DNA from: Prorocentrum cordatum
Lineage: Eukaryota; Sar; Dinophyceae; Prorocentrales; Prorocentraceae
Direction of reading: 5' to 3'
Length of the DNA stretch: 64,000 nucleotides
NCBI GenBank assembly: GCA_963575745.1
Contig: CAUYUJ010017633.1
Span: 65,001-129,000, forward strand
Below are positions 1 to 11,779 of this stretch, piece after piece. Position 1 is the stretch's first letter. Every line of letters begins with the position of its first letter. Position numbers and translations under genes: made by a program. The notes under the pieces were generated by a model. That model had not been told where the DNA came from. It ran no database searches and saw only the letters and a program-made list of their open reading frames with translations.

Positions 1-2200
1 ACGGCGTGGCCGTACCAAACGGCTGCGCATGAACAGGTGAGCCATACAATGCCGCTGTGCAGATTTGTCAGGCTGCTGCACGCTCTCCCCGCTAAACGGC
101 GGAGAGCAAGTGAGTCTACGGATGACGGGGGCACGCTCGATCGCCCGTGTGCTCAAACGTGGGTCTGCCGTCCCCTGTGCGCCACCACCACCGCCGCCGA
201 ACTCCACAGATACCTGCGCGTTCTACGTTGAGGAGGCTGCGCTCGGGCGTCGATCTCATCGCTTGTGCCATCGTGGAGTTCCTCCGGCCTCCTCCTCCTC
301 CTTCGACCTCCTCCTCCACCTCCACTTCCTCCCACTCGTCGTCGTCGTCGTCGTTGTCCTCCTCTTTCTTCTTCTTCTTCTTCCTCCTGCTCTTCCTCCT
401 CCTTCTTCTCCTCCTCCTCCTCCTCCTCCTCACCCTTCCCCTCTTGCCCTCGGACCGCCTGGTTCGATGGGATCTTGTCCGACAGAATGCGGCACTTCAG
501 CCCGATGTCCCTCTGGTCCGTGTCGTCCTCCATGCTTTCTGTCTCTCCTCGGGAGCAATCGTGGCCCCACAACCGCCTCAACCCGGGCGTCCTCCAACAC
601 CCGACGCTGGTAAACCTTCACGATCTCCATCCTTCCCGGTCCGGGAACCTACGGTAAACCACCAGAAAGCCGAGGCAAGGGGAACCGGCGGCGGGAACGG
701 GGCCTTCTAAGCGGTGAGCCTATGGGCAACCACTGGAACGCCAGTGTCCAAGCGAACTAAGGCCAAGACACTGTGGGAAGAACCGTGCGGGACGCCAACG
801 GCGGGGGCCTACTATTTTCAAGCTCAGGCGAGTCAAGAAAACCATCTGCGGCAGACATTGTCTGCCATCATGAGGTACCGCGGCTGTTCCTAGATTCTTC
901 ACCCCATGGCGCATCGAGCTGAGCATGCGCATAATTAGTTATACGCCCTCGGCCTTCCGAAATTGACAAGAAGCCTAAACCAATTTTCACCAGCGAATCT
1001 CTCGGTCCCCTACTTAACCCCTGCAATCGTGGCGAGTAACTATGCGCGGCCACTTATTGGTGAAAGGGTACTTTGTTGCTGGGGTGCAACTTCCTGGATA
1101 CAACGCGCCGCCAAATCCGCCACCGTTGCGTGAGGAGCCGAGTGGGGTGCTCTCGGCTCTCAGGTCCCTCCGGCCCCACGGTACTGAGCATTGTAAATGC
1201 TCTTACACGCCTCAAGCCACCGATTGCCAGATTCTCTGGGCGCTGCCGCGCGCTGGACTGCGCGTGACATCTCCAGAGGCCTCGGGGCCGGTGTGCGGCA
1301 TCCACACCTCCAGCGCGTTTCAATGTAGCCTCAAGGGGCCGTCCCGGGACTCTCTTGGGGGCGCTTGGGTGGTCTTGGGGCTCCAGGGTACGGTCTTCAA
1401 GATCCGCCCAATCTGCCCCAAGATTACACGGGCACAAGCACGGGATGCGTCCTGCACTGAGGGGGGTGCTGCAGAGTGGCGCCGAAGCTCTCAGAAAAGC
1501 GCTGGCGTGTGGGATTGAGGTGAAACACTGCGACGCCGCAGAGCGCATACAGGGAGGAGGAAGGGAGGAACGTAGAGGAGAAACGGAGGAAGGGAAAAGA
1601 AGAAGGAAAGAAGAACATAGGAAGGAAGAAAGGGAGAAAAGGAGGAAGGGAGGAAAGTGAGGAAGGAAGGAAGGAAGAAGGGAGGACAGTAGAGGAGAAG
1701 CATATGGAGCGAGGCCAGCCGCCTGCTCATTGGCAGGTGGTCGGGGAACTGTGGGCCAGATGCCCCCCAAGATGGTCCTCAAGAGACAGCCAGCAGGCCC
1801 TCAAGAGGCTCCCAGGAGTAATCCCAAGAGACGCTCAGATGCATTCGATAACCCTTTATGCACCAACCTAGGCAGAGCTTCCAAAAGGGCCGAGGGCCGG
1901 TAGATTCCGAATATGTGCTTGTCGAAAGAATGTCCCTGTGAACTCCCGTCATCCTGAGCCCCACCGCGCCTGAAACTGCGGCCAACGAATGCTCGGAAGA
2001 GGGCCACTTGAGACAACGGCGGCTCTGCCACCAGGCCCATCTCCGCTCAAAATCGGCCTTTGCATCCCTCCCGAGGCCCAATTCCTGGCCCGTTTTCGAG
2101 GCGGACCCAGCATTGGCGACGAAAAGCCTCCAGCAGGCCCCCAAAAAGGACGAGACACGCAAGGGAGGGCCGCAGTTGCCTTTTTGACAAACTTCGGAGC
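1..2200. other. Mostly unique DNA with two low-complexity tracts
   Basis: No gene is assigned with confidence. There is a CTC/CGT-rich tract at 285-440 and a GGAA/GAAGG tract at 1,551-1,690. The minus strand at 430-660 has a stretch with coding-like codon bias (separate entry). Nothing else was recognised. Confidence 0.5.
430..660 (-). other. Possible exon sequence, family unknown
   Basis: Two overlapping frames look partly coding: MEIVKVYQRRVLEDARVEAV (from 630) and SMEDDTDQRDIGLKCRILSD (from about 530), the latter with G/C at most third positions. VKVYQRRVLED vaguely recalls the VKIYRSPxxLLE end of PIEZO, and strand and order would fit, but the conserved Ser-Pro is absent. Confidence 0.18.
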
Positions 2201-2204
2201 CCGA

Positions 2205-2400
2205 GGAGGAGGAGGAGGAGGAGGAGGAGGAGGAGGAGGAGGAGGAGGAGGAGGAGGAGGAGGAGGAGGAGGAGGGAGGAGGAGGGAGGAGGAGGAGGAG
2301 GAGGAGGAGGAGGAGGAGGAGGAGGAGAAGGAGAGGAGGAGAGGAGGAGGAGGAGGAGGAGAGGAGGGAGGAGGAGAGGAGGAGGAGGAGGAGGAGGGAG
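2205..2400. repeat. GGA trinucleotide array
   Basis: Nearly pure (GGA)n with a few GGGA/GAGA interruptions. It generates long poly-Gly, poly-Arg and poly-Glu frames on one strand and poly-Pro/Ser/Leu on the other; none is annotated as a gene. Confidence 0.95.
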
Positions 2401-2489
2401 GACTGCTGGCCTTTTTTTTTTTCCCCCCCAAACAGCTTGCTGAACGGGGTGCTGTTGTGATAGAAACTAACTCCGGCCGAGGGAAGTCG

Positions 2490-5400
2490 GAGCAGAGACA
2501 TCCTCACAAAAAATTGATGGTCCGGGCCGTTTCGCTTGAGACATCCTCACAACTCTCGTTTCTGGGTTGGCCGGGATTGGCCGTTTCGCCTGAGACATCC
2601 TCGAAAAGTTGCGCTCCGGGACACCGCGCGAGAGGTGGTCCGGGCCGTTTCGCTTGAGACATCCTCGAAACTCTGAGCCCCGAGGTGCCGTGCGAGAGGT
2701 GGTCCGGGCCGTTTCGCCCGAGTCATCGTCGCAACTCTGAGCTCTGAGATGCCCTGCGCGAGGTGGTCCGGCCCGTTTCGCCTGAGACATCCTCGAAACT
2801 CTGACCTCGGAGATGCCGCGCGAGAGGTGGTCCGGCCCGTTTCTTCTGAGACATCCTCGAACTTCTGAGCTCTGAGATGCACTGCGCGAGGTGGTCTGGC
2901 CCGTCTCGCCTGATACATCCTCGCAACTCTGAGCTCTGAGATGCCGTGCGCAAGGTGGTCCGGCCTGTTTGGTACAAGACATTCTCCGACTCTGAGCTCC
3001 CAGATGCCGCGCAAGAGGTGGTCCAGCCTGGGGGCCCAGAAGACCACATGTTACATATCCTCCCTGGGACCCTGGGAGCCCGCCTGAGACATCCTCGAAC
3101 TTCTGAGCTCTGAGATGCCCTGCGCGAGGTGGTCTGGCCCGTCTCGCCTGAGACATCCTCGCAACTCTGAGCTCTGAGATGCCGTGCGCAAGGTGGTCCG
3201 GCCTGTTTCGCACAAGACATTCTCGCAACTCTGAGCTCCCAGATGCCGCGCAAGAGGTGGCGCAGCCTGGGGGCCCAGAAGACCACATGTTACATATCCT
3301 CCCTGGGACCCTGGGAGTCCCAGGAGGCTCCAGAGAGCTCCAGGAGGCCGCAGGACGCCCAGGACAGGCCCCAGGGGTCCCCAGGAGATTCCCAGGAGGC
3401 TCCCAGGGGGCCCCAGGAGGCCCCCTATCAGAACGTGTCAAGTTAATACACTTCCGGTGTCGATTCGTTGATTTTTCCTGCTCTTGTGCCCCCCCCCATT
3501 TTGGGGGGCCCCGACGGCCACATGTTAGATATCCCCCCCTGGGAGCCCCAAGAAGCTTCAGGAAACCCCAGGTGGAGTTCAGGAGGCCACAGGAGGCCCA
3601 GGAGGAAGCCCCAGGAGGTCCCCAGGAGGCCCCAGGAGGCACCAGGAGGCCCCCGCAACTCGGAGCTCTGAGACGCCGCGCTCGAGGTAGTCTGGCCCGT
3701 TTCGCCTGAGACTTCCTCGCAGCGCGTTTCGCCCGAGACACCAGCCCGTCTCGCCTGAGACATCCTTGCAACTCTGAGCTCTGAGATGCCGTGCGCAAGG
3801 TGGTCCGGCCCGTTTCGCACAAGACATTCTCGCAATTCTGAGCTCCCAGATGCCGCGCAAGAGGCGGTCCAGCCTGGGGGCCAGAAGACCACATGTTACA
3901 TATCCTCCCTGGGAGCCCCAGGAGGCCCCAGAGAGCTTCAGGAAGCCGCAGGACGCCCAGGACAGGCCCCAGGGGTCTCCAGGAGATTCCCAGGAGGCTC
4001 CCAGGAGGCCCCAGGAGGCCCCTTATCAGAACGTGTCAAGTTAATACAAATCCGGTGTCGATTCGTTGATTTTCCCTGCTCTTGTGGCCCCCCTCCCCCA
4101 TTTTGGGGGGCTCTGACGGCCACATGTTAGATATCCCCCTGGGAGCCCCAAGAAGCTTCAGGAAGCCCCAGGTGGGGTCCAGGAGGCCACAGGAGGCCCA
4201 GGAGGAAGCCCGAGGAGGTCACCAGGAGGCCCCAGGAGGCCCCAGGAGGCCCCCGCAACTCGGAGCTCTGAGACGCCGCGCTCGAGGTGGTCCGGCCCGT
4301 TTCGCTTGAGACTTCCTCGCACCACGTTTCGCTCGAGACATCGTCGCAACTCTGGGGTTCGAGATGCCGCGCGCGACGTGGTCCAGCCCGTTTCGCCTGA
4401 GACATCCTCGCAACTCTGGGCTCCGAGATGCCCTGCGCGAGGTGGTCCGGCCCATCTCGCCTGAGACATCCTCGCAACTCTGAGCTCTGAGATGCCGTGG
4501 GCAAGGTGGTCCGGCCCGTTTCGCAGAAGACATTCTCGCAAGTCTGAGCTCTCAGATGCTGCGCAAGAGGTGGTCCAGCCTGGGGGCCCAGAAGACCACA
4601 TGTTACATATCCCCCCTGGGACCCTGGGAGCCCAAGGAGGCCCCAGAGAGCTTCAGGAAGCCGCAGGACGCCCAGGACAGGCCCCAGGGGTCTGCAGGAG
4701 ATTCCCAGGAGGCTCCCAGGAGGCCCCCTATCAGAACGTGTCCAGTTAATACACGTCCGGTGTCGATTCGTTGATTTTTCCTGCTCTTGTGGCCCCCTCC
4801 CAATTTTGGGGGGCCCCGACGGCCACATGTTAGATATCCCCCCTGGGAGCCCCAAGAGGCTGTAGGAAGCCCCAGGTGGGGTCCAGGAGGCCACAGGAGG
4901 CCCAGGAGGAAGCCCCAGGAGGTCACCAGGAGGTCCCAGGAGGCCCCAGGAGGCCCCCGCAACTCGGAGCTCTGAGACGCCACGCTCGAGGTGGTCCGGC
5001 CCGTTTCGCCTGAGACTTCCTCGCAGCACGTTTCGCCCGAGACATCGTCGCAACTCTGGGGTCCGAAATGCCGCGCGCGAGGTGGTCCAGCCCGTCACGC
5101 TGGAGACATCCTCGCAACTCTGGGCTCCGAGATGCCCTGCGCGAGGTGGTCCGGCCCATCTCGCCTGAGACATCCTCGCAACTCTGAGCTCTGAGATGCC
5201 GTGCGCAAGGTGGTCCGGCCCGTTTCGCACAAGACATTCTCGCAACTCTGAGCTCTCAGATGCTGCGCAAGAGGTGGTCCAGCCTGGGGGCCCAGAAGAC
5301 CACATGTGGCTCCCAGGAGGCCCCAGAGAGCTTCAGCAGGCCGCAGGACGCCCAGGACAGGCCCCAGGGATCCCCAGGAGATTCCCAGGAGGCTCCCAGG

Positions 5401-6160
5401 AGGCCCCAGGAGGCCCCCTATCAGAACGTGTCCAGTTAATACACTTCCGGTGTCGATTCGTTGATTTTTCCTGCTCTTGTGCCCCCCCCATTTTGGGGGG
5501 CCCCGACGGCCACATGTTAGATATCCCCCCCTGGGAGCCCCAAGAGGCTTCAGGAAGCTCCAGGTGGGGTCCAGGAGGCCACAGGAGGCCCAGGAGGAAG
5601 CCCGAGGAGGTCACCAGGAGGCCCCAGGAGGCCCCAGGAGGCCCCCGCAACTCGGAGCTCTGAGACGCCGCGCTCGAGGTGGTCCGGCCCGTTTCGCCTG
5701 AGACTTCCTCGCAGCACGTTTCGCCCGAGACATCGTCGCAACTCTGGGGTCCGAAATGCCGCGCGCGAGGTGGTCCAGCCCGTTACGCTGGAGACATCCT
5801 CGCAACTCTGGGCTCCGAGATGCCCTGCGCGAGGTGGTCCGGCCCATCTCGCCTGAGACATCCTCGCAACTCTGAGCTCTGAGATGCCGTGCGCAAGGTG
5901 GTCCGGCCCGTTTCGCACAAGACATTCTCGCAACTCTGAGCTCTCAGATGCTGCGCAAGAGGTGGTCCAGCCTGGGGGCCCAGAAGACCACATGTGGCTC
6001 CCAGGAGGCCCCAGAGAGCTTCAGCAGGCCGCAGGACGCCCAGGACAGGCCCCAGGGATCCCCAGGAGATTCCCAGGAGGCTCCCAGGAGGCCCCAGGAG
6101 GCCCCCTATCAGAATCAGAACGTGTCCAGTTAATACACTTCCGGTGTCGATTCGTTGATT
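2490..6160. repeat. Higher-order GC-rich satellite, left block
   Basis: Tandem units of about 61 bp with GGTGGTCCGGCCCGTTTCGC, GAGACATCCTCGCAACTCTG and AGCTCTGAGATGCC, alternating with GGAGGCCCC minisatellite. From about 3,040 the pattern becomes a higher-order unit near 690-700 bp: CACATGTTAGATATCCCCCC recurs at about 3,520, 4,125, 4,826 and 5,512, and the T-run with GTCGATTCGTTGATTTTTCC once per unit. Long frames here are translations of the repeat. Confidence 0.93.
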
Positions 6161-8701
6161 CCCAACCATCCTGTGGTGTTGGGTCCTCGTTTTGAAGAGA
6201 CGGTGCCCGCGTCCTCTCCTCTCCTCCTCTTCCCCCTCCTCCCTCCTCCCCCTCCTTGCCTCTGCTCTCGGCACACCTCTCACGCGTTTCGTAGCCCCAT
6301 AGGGAGCTCCACCGAAGGCCCCAGTGGGGGTGTTCGCATGCGGTTCCCCCACCCAGGGCAGCGTTTCGTGGCCCCATAGGGAGCTCCACCGAAGGCCCCA
6401 GTGGGGGTGTTCGCATGCGGTTCCCCCACCCAGGGCAGCGTTTCGTAGCCCCATAGGGAGCTCCACCGAAGGCCCCAGTGGGGGTGTTCGCATGCGGTTC
6501 CCCCACCCAGGGCAGCGTTTCGTGGCCCCATAGGGAGCTCCACCGAAGGCCCCAGTGGGGGTGTTCGCATGCGGTTCCCCCACCCAGGGCAGCGTTTCGT
6601 GGCCCCATAGGGAGCTCCACCGAAGGCCCCAGTGGGGGTGTTCGCATGCGGTTCCCCCACCCAGGGCAGCGTTTCGTAGCCCCATAGGGAGCTCCACCGA
6701 AGGCCCCAGTGGGGGTGTTCGCATGCGGTTCCCCCACCCAGGGCAGCGTTTCGTGGCCCCATAGGGAGCTCCACCGAAGGCCCCAGTGGGGGTGTCCCAT
6801 GCGGTCCCCCACCCAGGGCAGCGTTTCGTAGCCCCATAGGGAGCTCCACCGAAGGCCCCAGTGGGGTGCATGCGGTTCCCCCCCCAGGGCAGCGTTTCGT
6901 AGCCCCATAGGAGCTCCACCGAAAGCCCCAGTGGGGGTGTCCACATGCGGTTCCCCACCCAGGGCAGCGTTTCGTGGCCCCATAGGAGCTCCACCCCAAC
7001 ATGCGGGAGCTCCACCGAAGGCCCCAGTGGGGGTGTCCGCATGCGGTTCCCCCACCCAGGGCAGCGTTTCGTAGCCCCATAGGGAGCTCCACCGAAGGCC
7101 CCAGTGGGGGTGTCCGCATGCGGTTCCCCCACCCAGGGCAGCGTTTCGTGGCCCCATAGGGAGCTCCACCGAAGGCCCCAGTGGGGGTGTCCGCATGCGG
7201 TTCCCCCACCCAGGGCAGCGTTTCGTAGCCCCATAGGGAGCTCCACCGAAGGCCCCAGTGGGGGTGTCCGCATGCGGTTCCCCCACCCAGGGCAGCGTTT
7301 CGTGGCCCCATAGGGAGCTCCACCGAAGGCCCCAGTGGGGGTGTCCACATGCGGTTCCCCCACCCAGGGCAGCGGTCCCCCACCCAGGGCAGCGTTTCGT
7401 GGCCCCATAGGGAGCTCCACCGAAGGCCCCAGTGGGGGTGTCCACATGCGGTTCCCCCACCCAGGGCAGCGTTTCGTGGCCCCATAGGGAGCTCCACCGA
7501 AGGCCCCAGTGGGGGTGTCCACATGCGGTTCCCCCACCCAGGGCAGCGTTTCGTGGCCCCATAGGGAGCTCCACCGAAGGCCCCAGTGGGGGTGTCCACA
7601 TGCGGTTCCCCCACCCAGGGCAGCGTTTCGTGCCCCATAGGGAGCTCCACCGAAGGCCCCAGTGGGGGTGTCCACATGCGGTTCCCCCACCCAGGGCAGC
7701 GTTTCGTGGCCCCATAGGGAGCTCCACCGAAGGCCCAGTGGGGGTGTCACATGCGGTTCCCCCACCCAGGGCAGCGTTTCGTGGCCCCATAGGGAGCTCC
7801 ACCGAAGGCCCCAGTGGGGGTGTTCGCATGCGGTTCCCCCACCCAGGGCAGCGTTTCGTAGCCCCATAGGGAGCTCCACCGAAGGCCCCAGTGGGGGTGT
7901 TCGCATGCGGTTCCCCCACCCAGGGCAGCGTTTCGTGGCCCCATAGGGAGCTCCACCGAAGGCCCCAGTGGGGGTGTTCGCATGCGGTTCCCCCACCCAG
8001 GGCAGCGTTTCGTGGCCCCATAGGGAGCTCCACCGAAAGCCCCCGTGGCGCAGTTCGCATGCGTTCCCCCACCCAGGGCAGCGTTTCGTGGCCACCATAG
8101 GGAGCTCCACCGAAGGCCCCAGTGGCGCAGTTCGCATGCGGTTCCCCCACCCAGGGCAGCGTTTCGTAGCCCCATAGGGAGCTCCACCGAAGGCCAGTGG
8201 GGGTGTTCCATGCGGTTGGGGGCAGCGCTTCGTGGCCCCATAGGGGGCTCCACCATGCCCCAGTGGCTGCTCTCGCATGCGGTTCCCCACCCAGGGCAGC
8301 GTTTCGTGGCCCCATAGGGAGCTCCACCGGAGGCCCCAGTGGCTGCCCTCGCATGCGGTTCCCCCACCCAGGGCAGCGCTTCGTGGCCCCATGGGGAGCT
8401 CCACCGAAAGCCCCCGTGGCGCAGTTCGCATGCGCTTCCCCCACCCAGGGCAGCGTTTCGTGGCACCATAGGGAGCTCCACCGAAGGCCCCAGTGGCGCA
8501 GTTCGCATGCGGTTCCCCCACCCAGGGCAGCGTTTCGTAGCCCCATAGGGAGCTCCACCGAAGGCCCGCCCCGGTGGCGCAGTCCGCATGCGGTTCCCCC
8601 ATCCAAGGCAGCGCTTCGTGGCCCCATATGGAGCCCCACCGAAAGCGGCACCCACAACGCGTTACCAACAATTGCTTATGGTTGGGTCTTTCGCCAGGAT
8701 A
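6161..8701 (-). mobile_element. Satellite-carrying element S1 (77-bp unit array)
   Basis: The left end (L) at 6,161 starts CCCAACCATCCTGTGG and continues ...GGTCCTCGTTTTGAA. The right end (R) at 8,669-8,701 reads ACAATTGCTTATGGTTGGG, then TCTTTCGCCAGGATA. CCCAACCAT and ATGGTTGGG form a short inverted repeat. Next to L is a pyrimidine-rich tract (6,217-6,265), then about 30 copies of a 77-bp unit (6,283-8,640) containing GGCCCCATAGGGAGCTCCAC. The element interrupts a unit of the surrounding satellite: outside it, ...TTCGTTGATT on the left and ATTTTTCCTGCTC on the right rejoin to the uninterrupted form seen at about 3,460, 4,060, 4,770 and 5,460, leaving an ATT duplication (6,158-6,160 and 8,702-8,704). 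Open frames across the array are translations of the repeat. Confidence 0.85.
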
Positions 8702-9070
8702 ATTTTTCCTGCTCTTGTGCCCCCCCATTTTGGGGGGCCCCGACGGCCACATGTTAGATATCCCCCCCTGGGAGCCCCAAGAGGCTTCAGGAAGCTCCAG
8801 GTGGGGTCCAGGAGGCCGCAGGAGGCCCAGGAGGAAGCCCCAGGAGGTCCCCAGGAGGCCCCAGGAGGCCCAGGAGGCCCCCGCAACTCGGAACTCTGAG
8901 ACGCCGCGCTCGAGGTGGTCCGGCCCGTTTCGCCTGAGACTTCCTCGCAGCACGTTTCGCTCGAGACATCGTCGCAACTCTGGGGTCCGAAATGCCGCGC
9001 GCGAGGTGGTCCAGCCCGTCACGCTGGAGACATCCTCGCAACTCTGGGCTCCGAGATGCCGTTCGGGATG
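8702..9070. repeat. Higher-order GC-rich satellite, right block
   Basis: Continues the unit cut by the satellite-carrying element: TTTTTCCTGCTCTTGTGCCC, CACATGTTAGATATCCCCCC, GGAGGCCCC repeats, then the 61-bp type units up to a GGA array at 9,071-9,157. Confidence 0.9.
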
Positions 9071-9157
9071 AAGAGGAGGTGGAGGAGGAGGAGGAGGAGG
9101 AGGAGGAGGAGGAGGAGGAGAGGAGGAGGAGGAGGAGGAGGAGGAGGAGGAGGAGGC

Positions 9158-11400
9158 ATGTTTTAACATGCCATGCCAGCCCGCACTGGACGGGCACGCA
9201 ATCGACCTTGGAAACCGCAGTGGGTCTAAAAACCCTGTTTGGGGATACTGCACTCCGGCTATAATGATGACTTTGGCCGCGCGAGAACGCCGCGGCCGAT
9301 GCGCGTGCCCCTGGACGCCGCTCCGCCCAGGAGCCGGCGCGCCCGGGCGGAGCTACAGCGGGATCTGGCGCAGGAGGTCAATCGGGGATCCTCTGACCCG
9401 GGTCAGTGCAGACCCGGGTCAGCCAGGCCTTGCAGAATCCTGCAAGATCCTGCACCCAAGCCCAGGTCAGTGCGAAGGACCCCGCAAGATCCTGCAGGAT
9501 CCTGCACCCAAGCCCGGGTCAATGCGACCCTGGCCCTGCAGGATCCTGCAGGATCGGGCGCTCTGGCTGACCCCCGTTTGCATTGACCCCCGTCTCAAGG
9601 CTCCCGAGGTCAACCCCAGATCGAGAACGCCGGCGGCGCATCACCGGCCGCTCCCTGGGAGTTTGACGCAGCGTCTCGGGAGCCTCTTGGAGGCAGTCTT
9701 GAAGCCTCTTCGGCTCCGCTTAAGGGGCCGCTCGGGGGCCCCTCGGGGCTGCTTCTGGGCCTCTTTTGGGCTCCTTGGGGCCCATCGAATGTTTCTTGGG
9801 AGCCTGCTGGCGGGGTCGGAGGTCTCGTTGTGGCGGCAACCCAGATCTTCAGACACTCCCTCTGGGGACCTTCCTGGCGCCACTCGCTCCACTCAGTGCG
9901 TCGATGCCGCGTCGAGCGTCCGTCGACTTGGATCGAGCCTGAGTTTAGACTAGCATCGGACGGATCCATCAGGTGGGCCCCAGGAAGATCCCCCCAACGA
10001 GCATCCAAAAATCGGGCCTCTGGGCCCCCCGCGGAATCGTCCCGAAAAGAGAAAGCACATGCGCACCCCGACGCCACGGATACGGACGCGGCCTGCGTCT
10101 TGCAGCGCGGGAAAGCCGCAGGGTGGGGCCGCAGCTCCCGGGATGGTGCTGGCGAGTGAAGGCAGGCTGAATCACTGCGTCGCTTCGGAGCGCATTCGGG
10201 GAGGATGGAAGAGGACGAGAGGAGAGGAACAATCTACACACAATCAGCGCACTAGGCGGGACGCTCATTGGTGAGCCCCCTGACGCCGCACCCTGGAGAT
10301 CCAGCGAACCTGGCGGAATCCGTCGCCGAACCCCGAACTGGCATTCGCCTTTGCGTTCAGCCTCGTCGGCGTGGGCATCCTCATCAAGGCGCACGGCAAC
10401 GACGACACGCACATGCTCTCCCGATCAACCGCAGGGCGGCCGTCCAGCAGCCCCGGGTTGCAGTCTACTGGGTGTGGCCTGCGGCCTCTGGCCACGTGAC
10501 CCTCTGCAGCAGGGATCGGGCCCCACTGGCCCGTGACCCCTCGCGGCCTCGGGGCCAACATCAAACGGGCCCAAGGACACACCCGCAGACAAACAGACGC
10601 AACTCCCACGATTCCCTGGGTGTTTCCACGTCTTCCGGAGGTTCGTCTTTCCCTCCACTTCCCGTGTTCCTGGGAATAGACGTTTAACAGCTGTTTTTTT
10701 TCTCCCCCTCCTGAAAGATCGGAATCGGGTGCCCGCCACCTCCCAAGGCCCCAAAGACTGGCAAGGGCTGGAACGACCTCGAAGCAAGTACGCACTACTG
10801 TAAGACGAGGGCATCAAGAATGCAACATCGGCAGTCTATGAATCAAAAACTGGCGCCGCGGCCGTTCGGAAGCATTCTGGAACGCTCTGGGACGATTTCT
10901 CTCTTCCTCCCAAGCCTGCTGGATGCTCGCAAAGACAGGACGCTCGAGGAAGCCCGGCTCCTGGCAAGAGCAGGAAGGACAGTCAGCAACCACTCTCTCC
11001 TGCCCCACTGCGCCCTGTCGCTGCGAACTGCCCCATGGCTGGCACAGACTCCAAAGCGGGTGCAGGGGTCCGCTGGATTCGCGAAGGGGGCTCCTCCATC
11101 AGTGGAGACCGACCACTGCGGAGGCAATCCAGGAACGTAGTTGCCAAGCGTGAGGACGATCGGCTGGGATGAAACTGGGGGACGAAATTGGGGCACAAAC
11201 AAAGGAGAACCCCTGGGAATTCCCGGGGGCCTCGGGCTTCTGTCTGGGAGGCTTTTCCTCCTCCTCATCCTCCTCTTCCAGGGGCCCGACGCCGCTGATT
11301 GGTGCGGGGGCTTCTGGGAAGAGTTTGGGAACAACACTCTCAACCTTCCTCAGATTTCAAGGAGTCATTTAAAGGGGATCCGCCTCCCTCAAAAACAAAC
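9158..11400. other. Mostly single-copy-like DNA with a CCTGCAGGATCC module
   Basis: 9,400-9,615 holds short direct repeats of GATCCTGCA and ends with a sequence repeated at 42.3 kb. GAGCCTCTTGGAGG-type minisatellite lies at 9,660-9,800. A plus-strand frame near 10,300-10,410 (NPELAFAFSLVGVGILIKAHG) has coding-like bias but no identifiable splice context. No gene recognised. Confidence 0.45.
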
Positions 11401-11418
11401 CACATTTTTTCCCTGAAC

Positions 11419-11530
11419 CTTTGCTCTGGTTGAAGTAGAGTATCTCGTCACCGCCAGCCAGATGCAATTCATGCTTGAACATGTCGGGGATCGTGATGCT
11501 CTGGGGCTTCGTGTCCTGCTGCGCAATCTG
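11419..11530 (-). CDS. Candidate further PIEZO cap exon
   Basis: A 112-nt open segment between a TTAG acceptor (11,531-11,534) and an AAAG|GTTCAG donor reads QIAQQDTKPQSITIPDMF, then KHELHLAGGDEILYFNQSK. It has balanced codon use, unlike the repeats around it. Strand and order suit the last cap strands of PIEZO, where a short Leu-rich amphipathic strand of the type DLxLxxxxxFEWW comes before the inner helix. The tryptophans are missing here and could lie in the next exon. It starts in phase 0 while the 26.4-kb exon ends in phase 2, so an intervening exon is required. It could belong to another minus-strand gene. Confidence 0.35.
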
Positions 11531-11599
11531 CTAAGGTCGCAGCACGATGCGTACGCTATTCCTCACCAAGCCTCAATCCTCGATGCCTTGGACGTCTTG

Positions 11600-11770
11600 G
11601 AAGGCAACCGCCGATATGTGACATAGATTGCACCGCAGAAACTGACCACCACATGTATTACACAACAGATGCTGCACCACGTAGATTGCACCACATATGT
11701 TGCACACCGTGGACTACTTAACATGTCTTGCACAACATGAGCAACACCACGTATATTGTGCCAAATACAT
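11600..11770. repeat. GTAGATTGCACCAC short-repeat tract
   Basis: Imperfect 12-15-bp repeats (TGCACCACGTAGATTGCACC, TTGCACAACATGAGC). Similar tracts occur at 22,320-22,470, 23,525-23,595 and 43,810-43,860, each at the edge of a larger repeat unit. Confidence 0.65.
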
Positions 11771-11779
11771 AGCTCTGGA

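Noticed and set aside
2467-3894. 475-codon minus-strand frame with repeated SSELRECL / GPDHL motifs
   Set aside because: Protein-level repeats mirror the 61-bp DNA satellite; several other frames are equally open.
5783-9253. 1,156-codon minus-strand open frame
   Set aside because: It reads straight through the 77-bp satellite and its flanks; the protein is the repeat translated (WSSLWGHETLPWVGE and frame variants). All frames of the array are open because the unit lacks stops.
10300-10410. Plus-strand NPELAFAFSLVGVGILIKAHG as an exon
   Set aside because: Codon bias is suggestive but no convincing acceptor or donor, no neighbouring exon and no family match.
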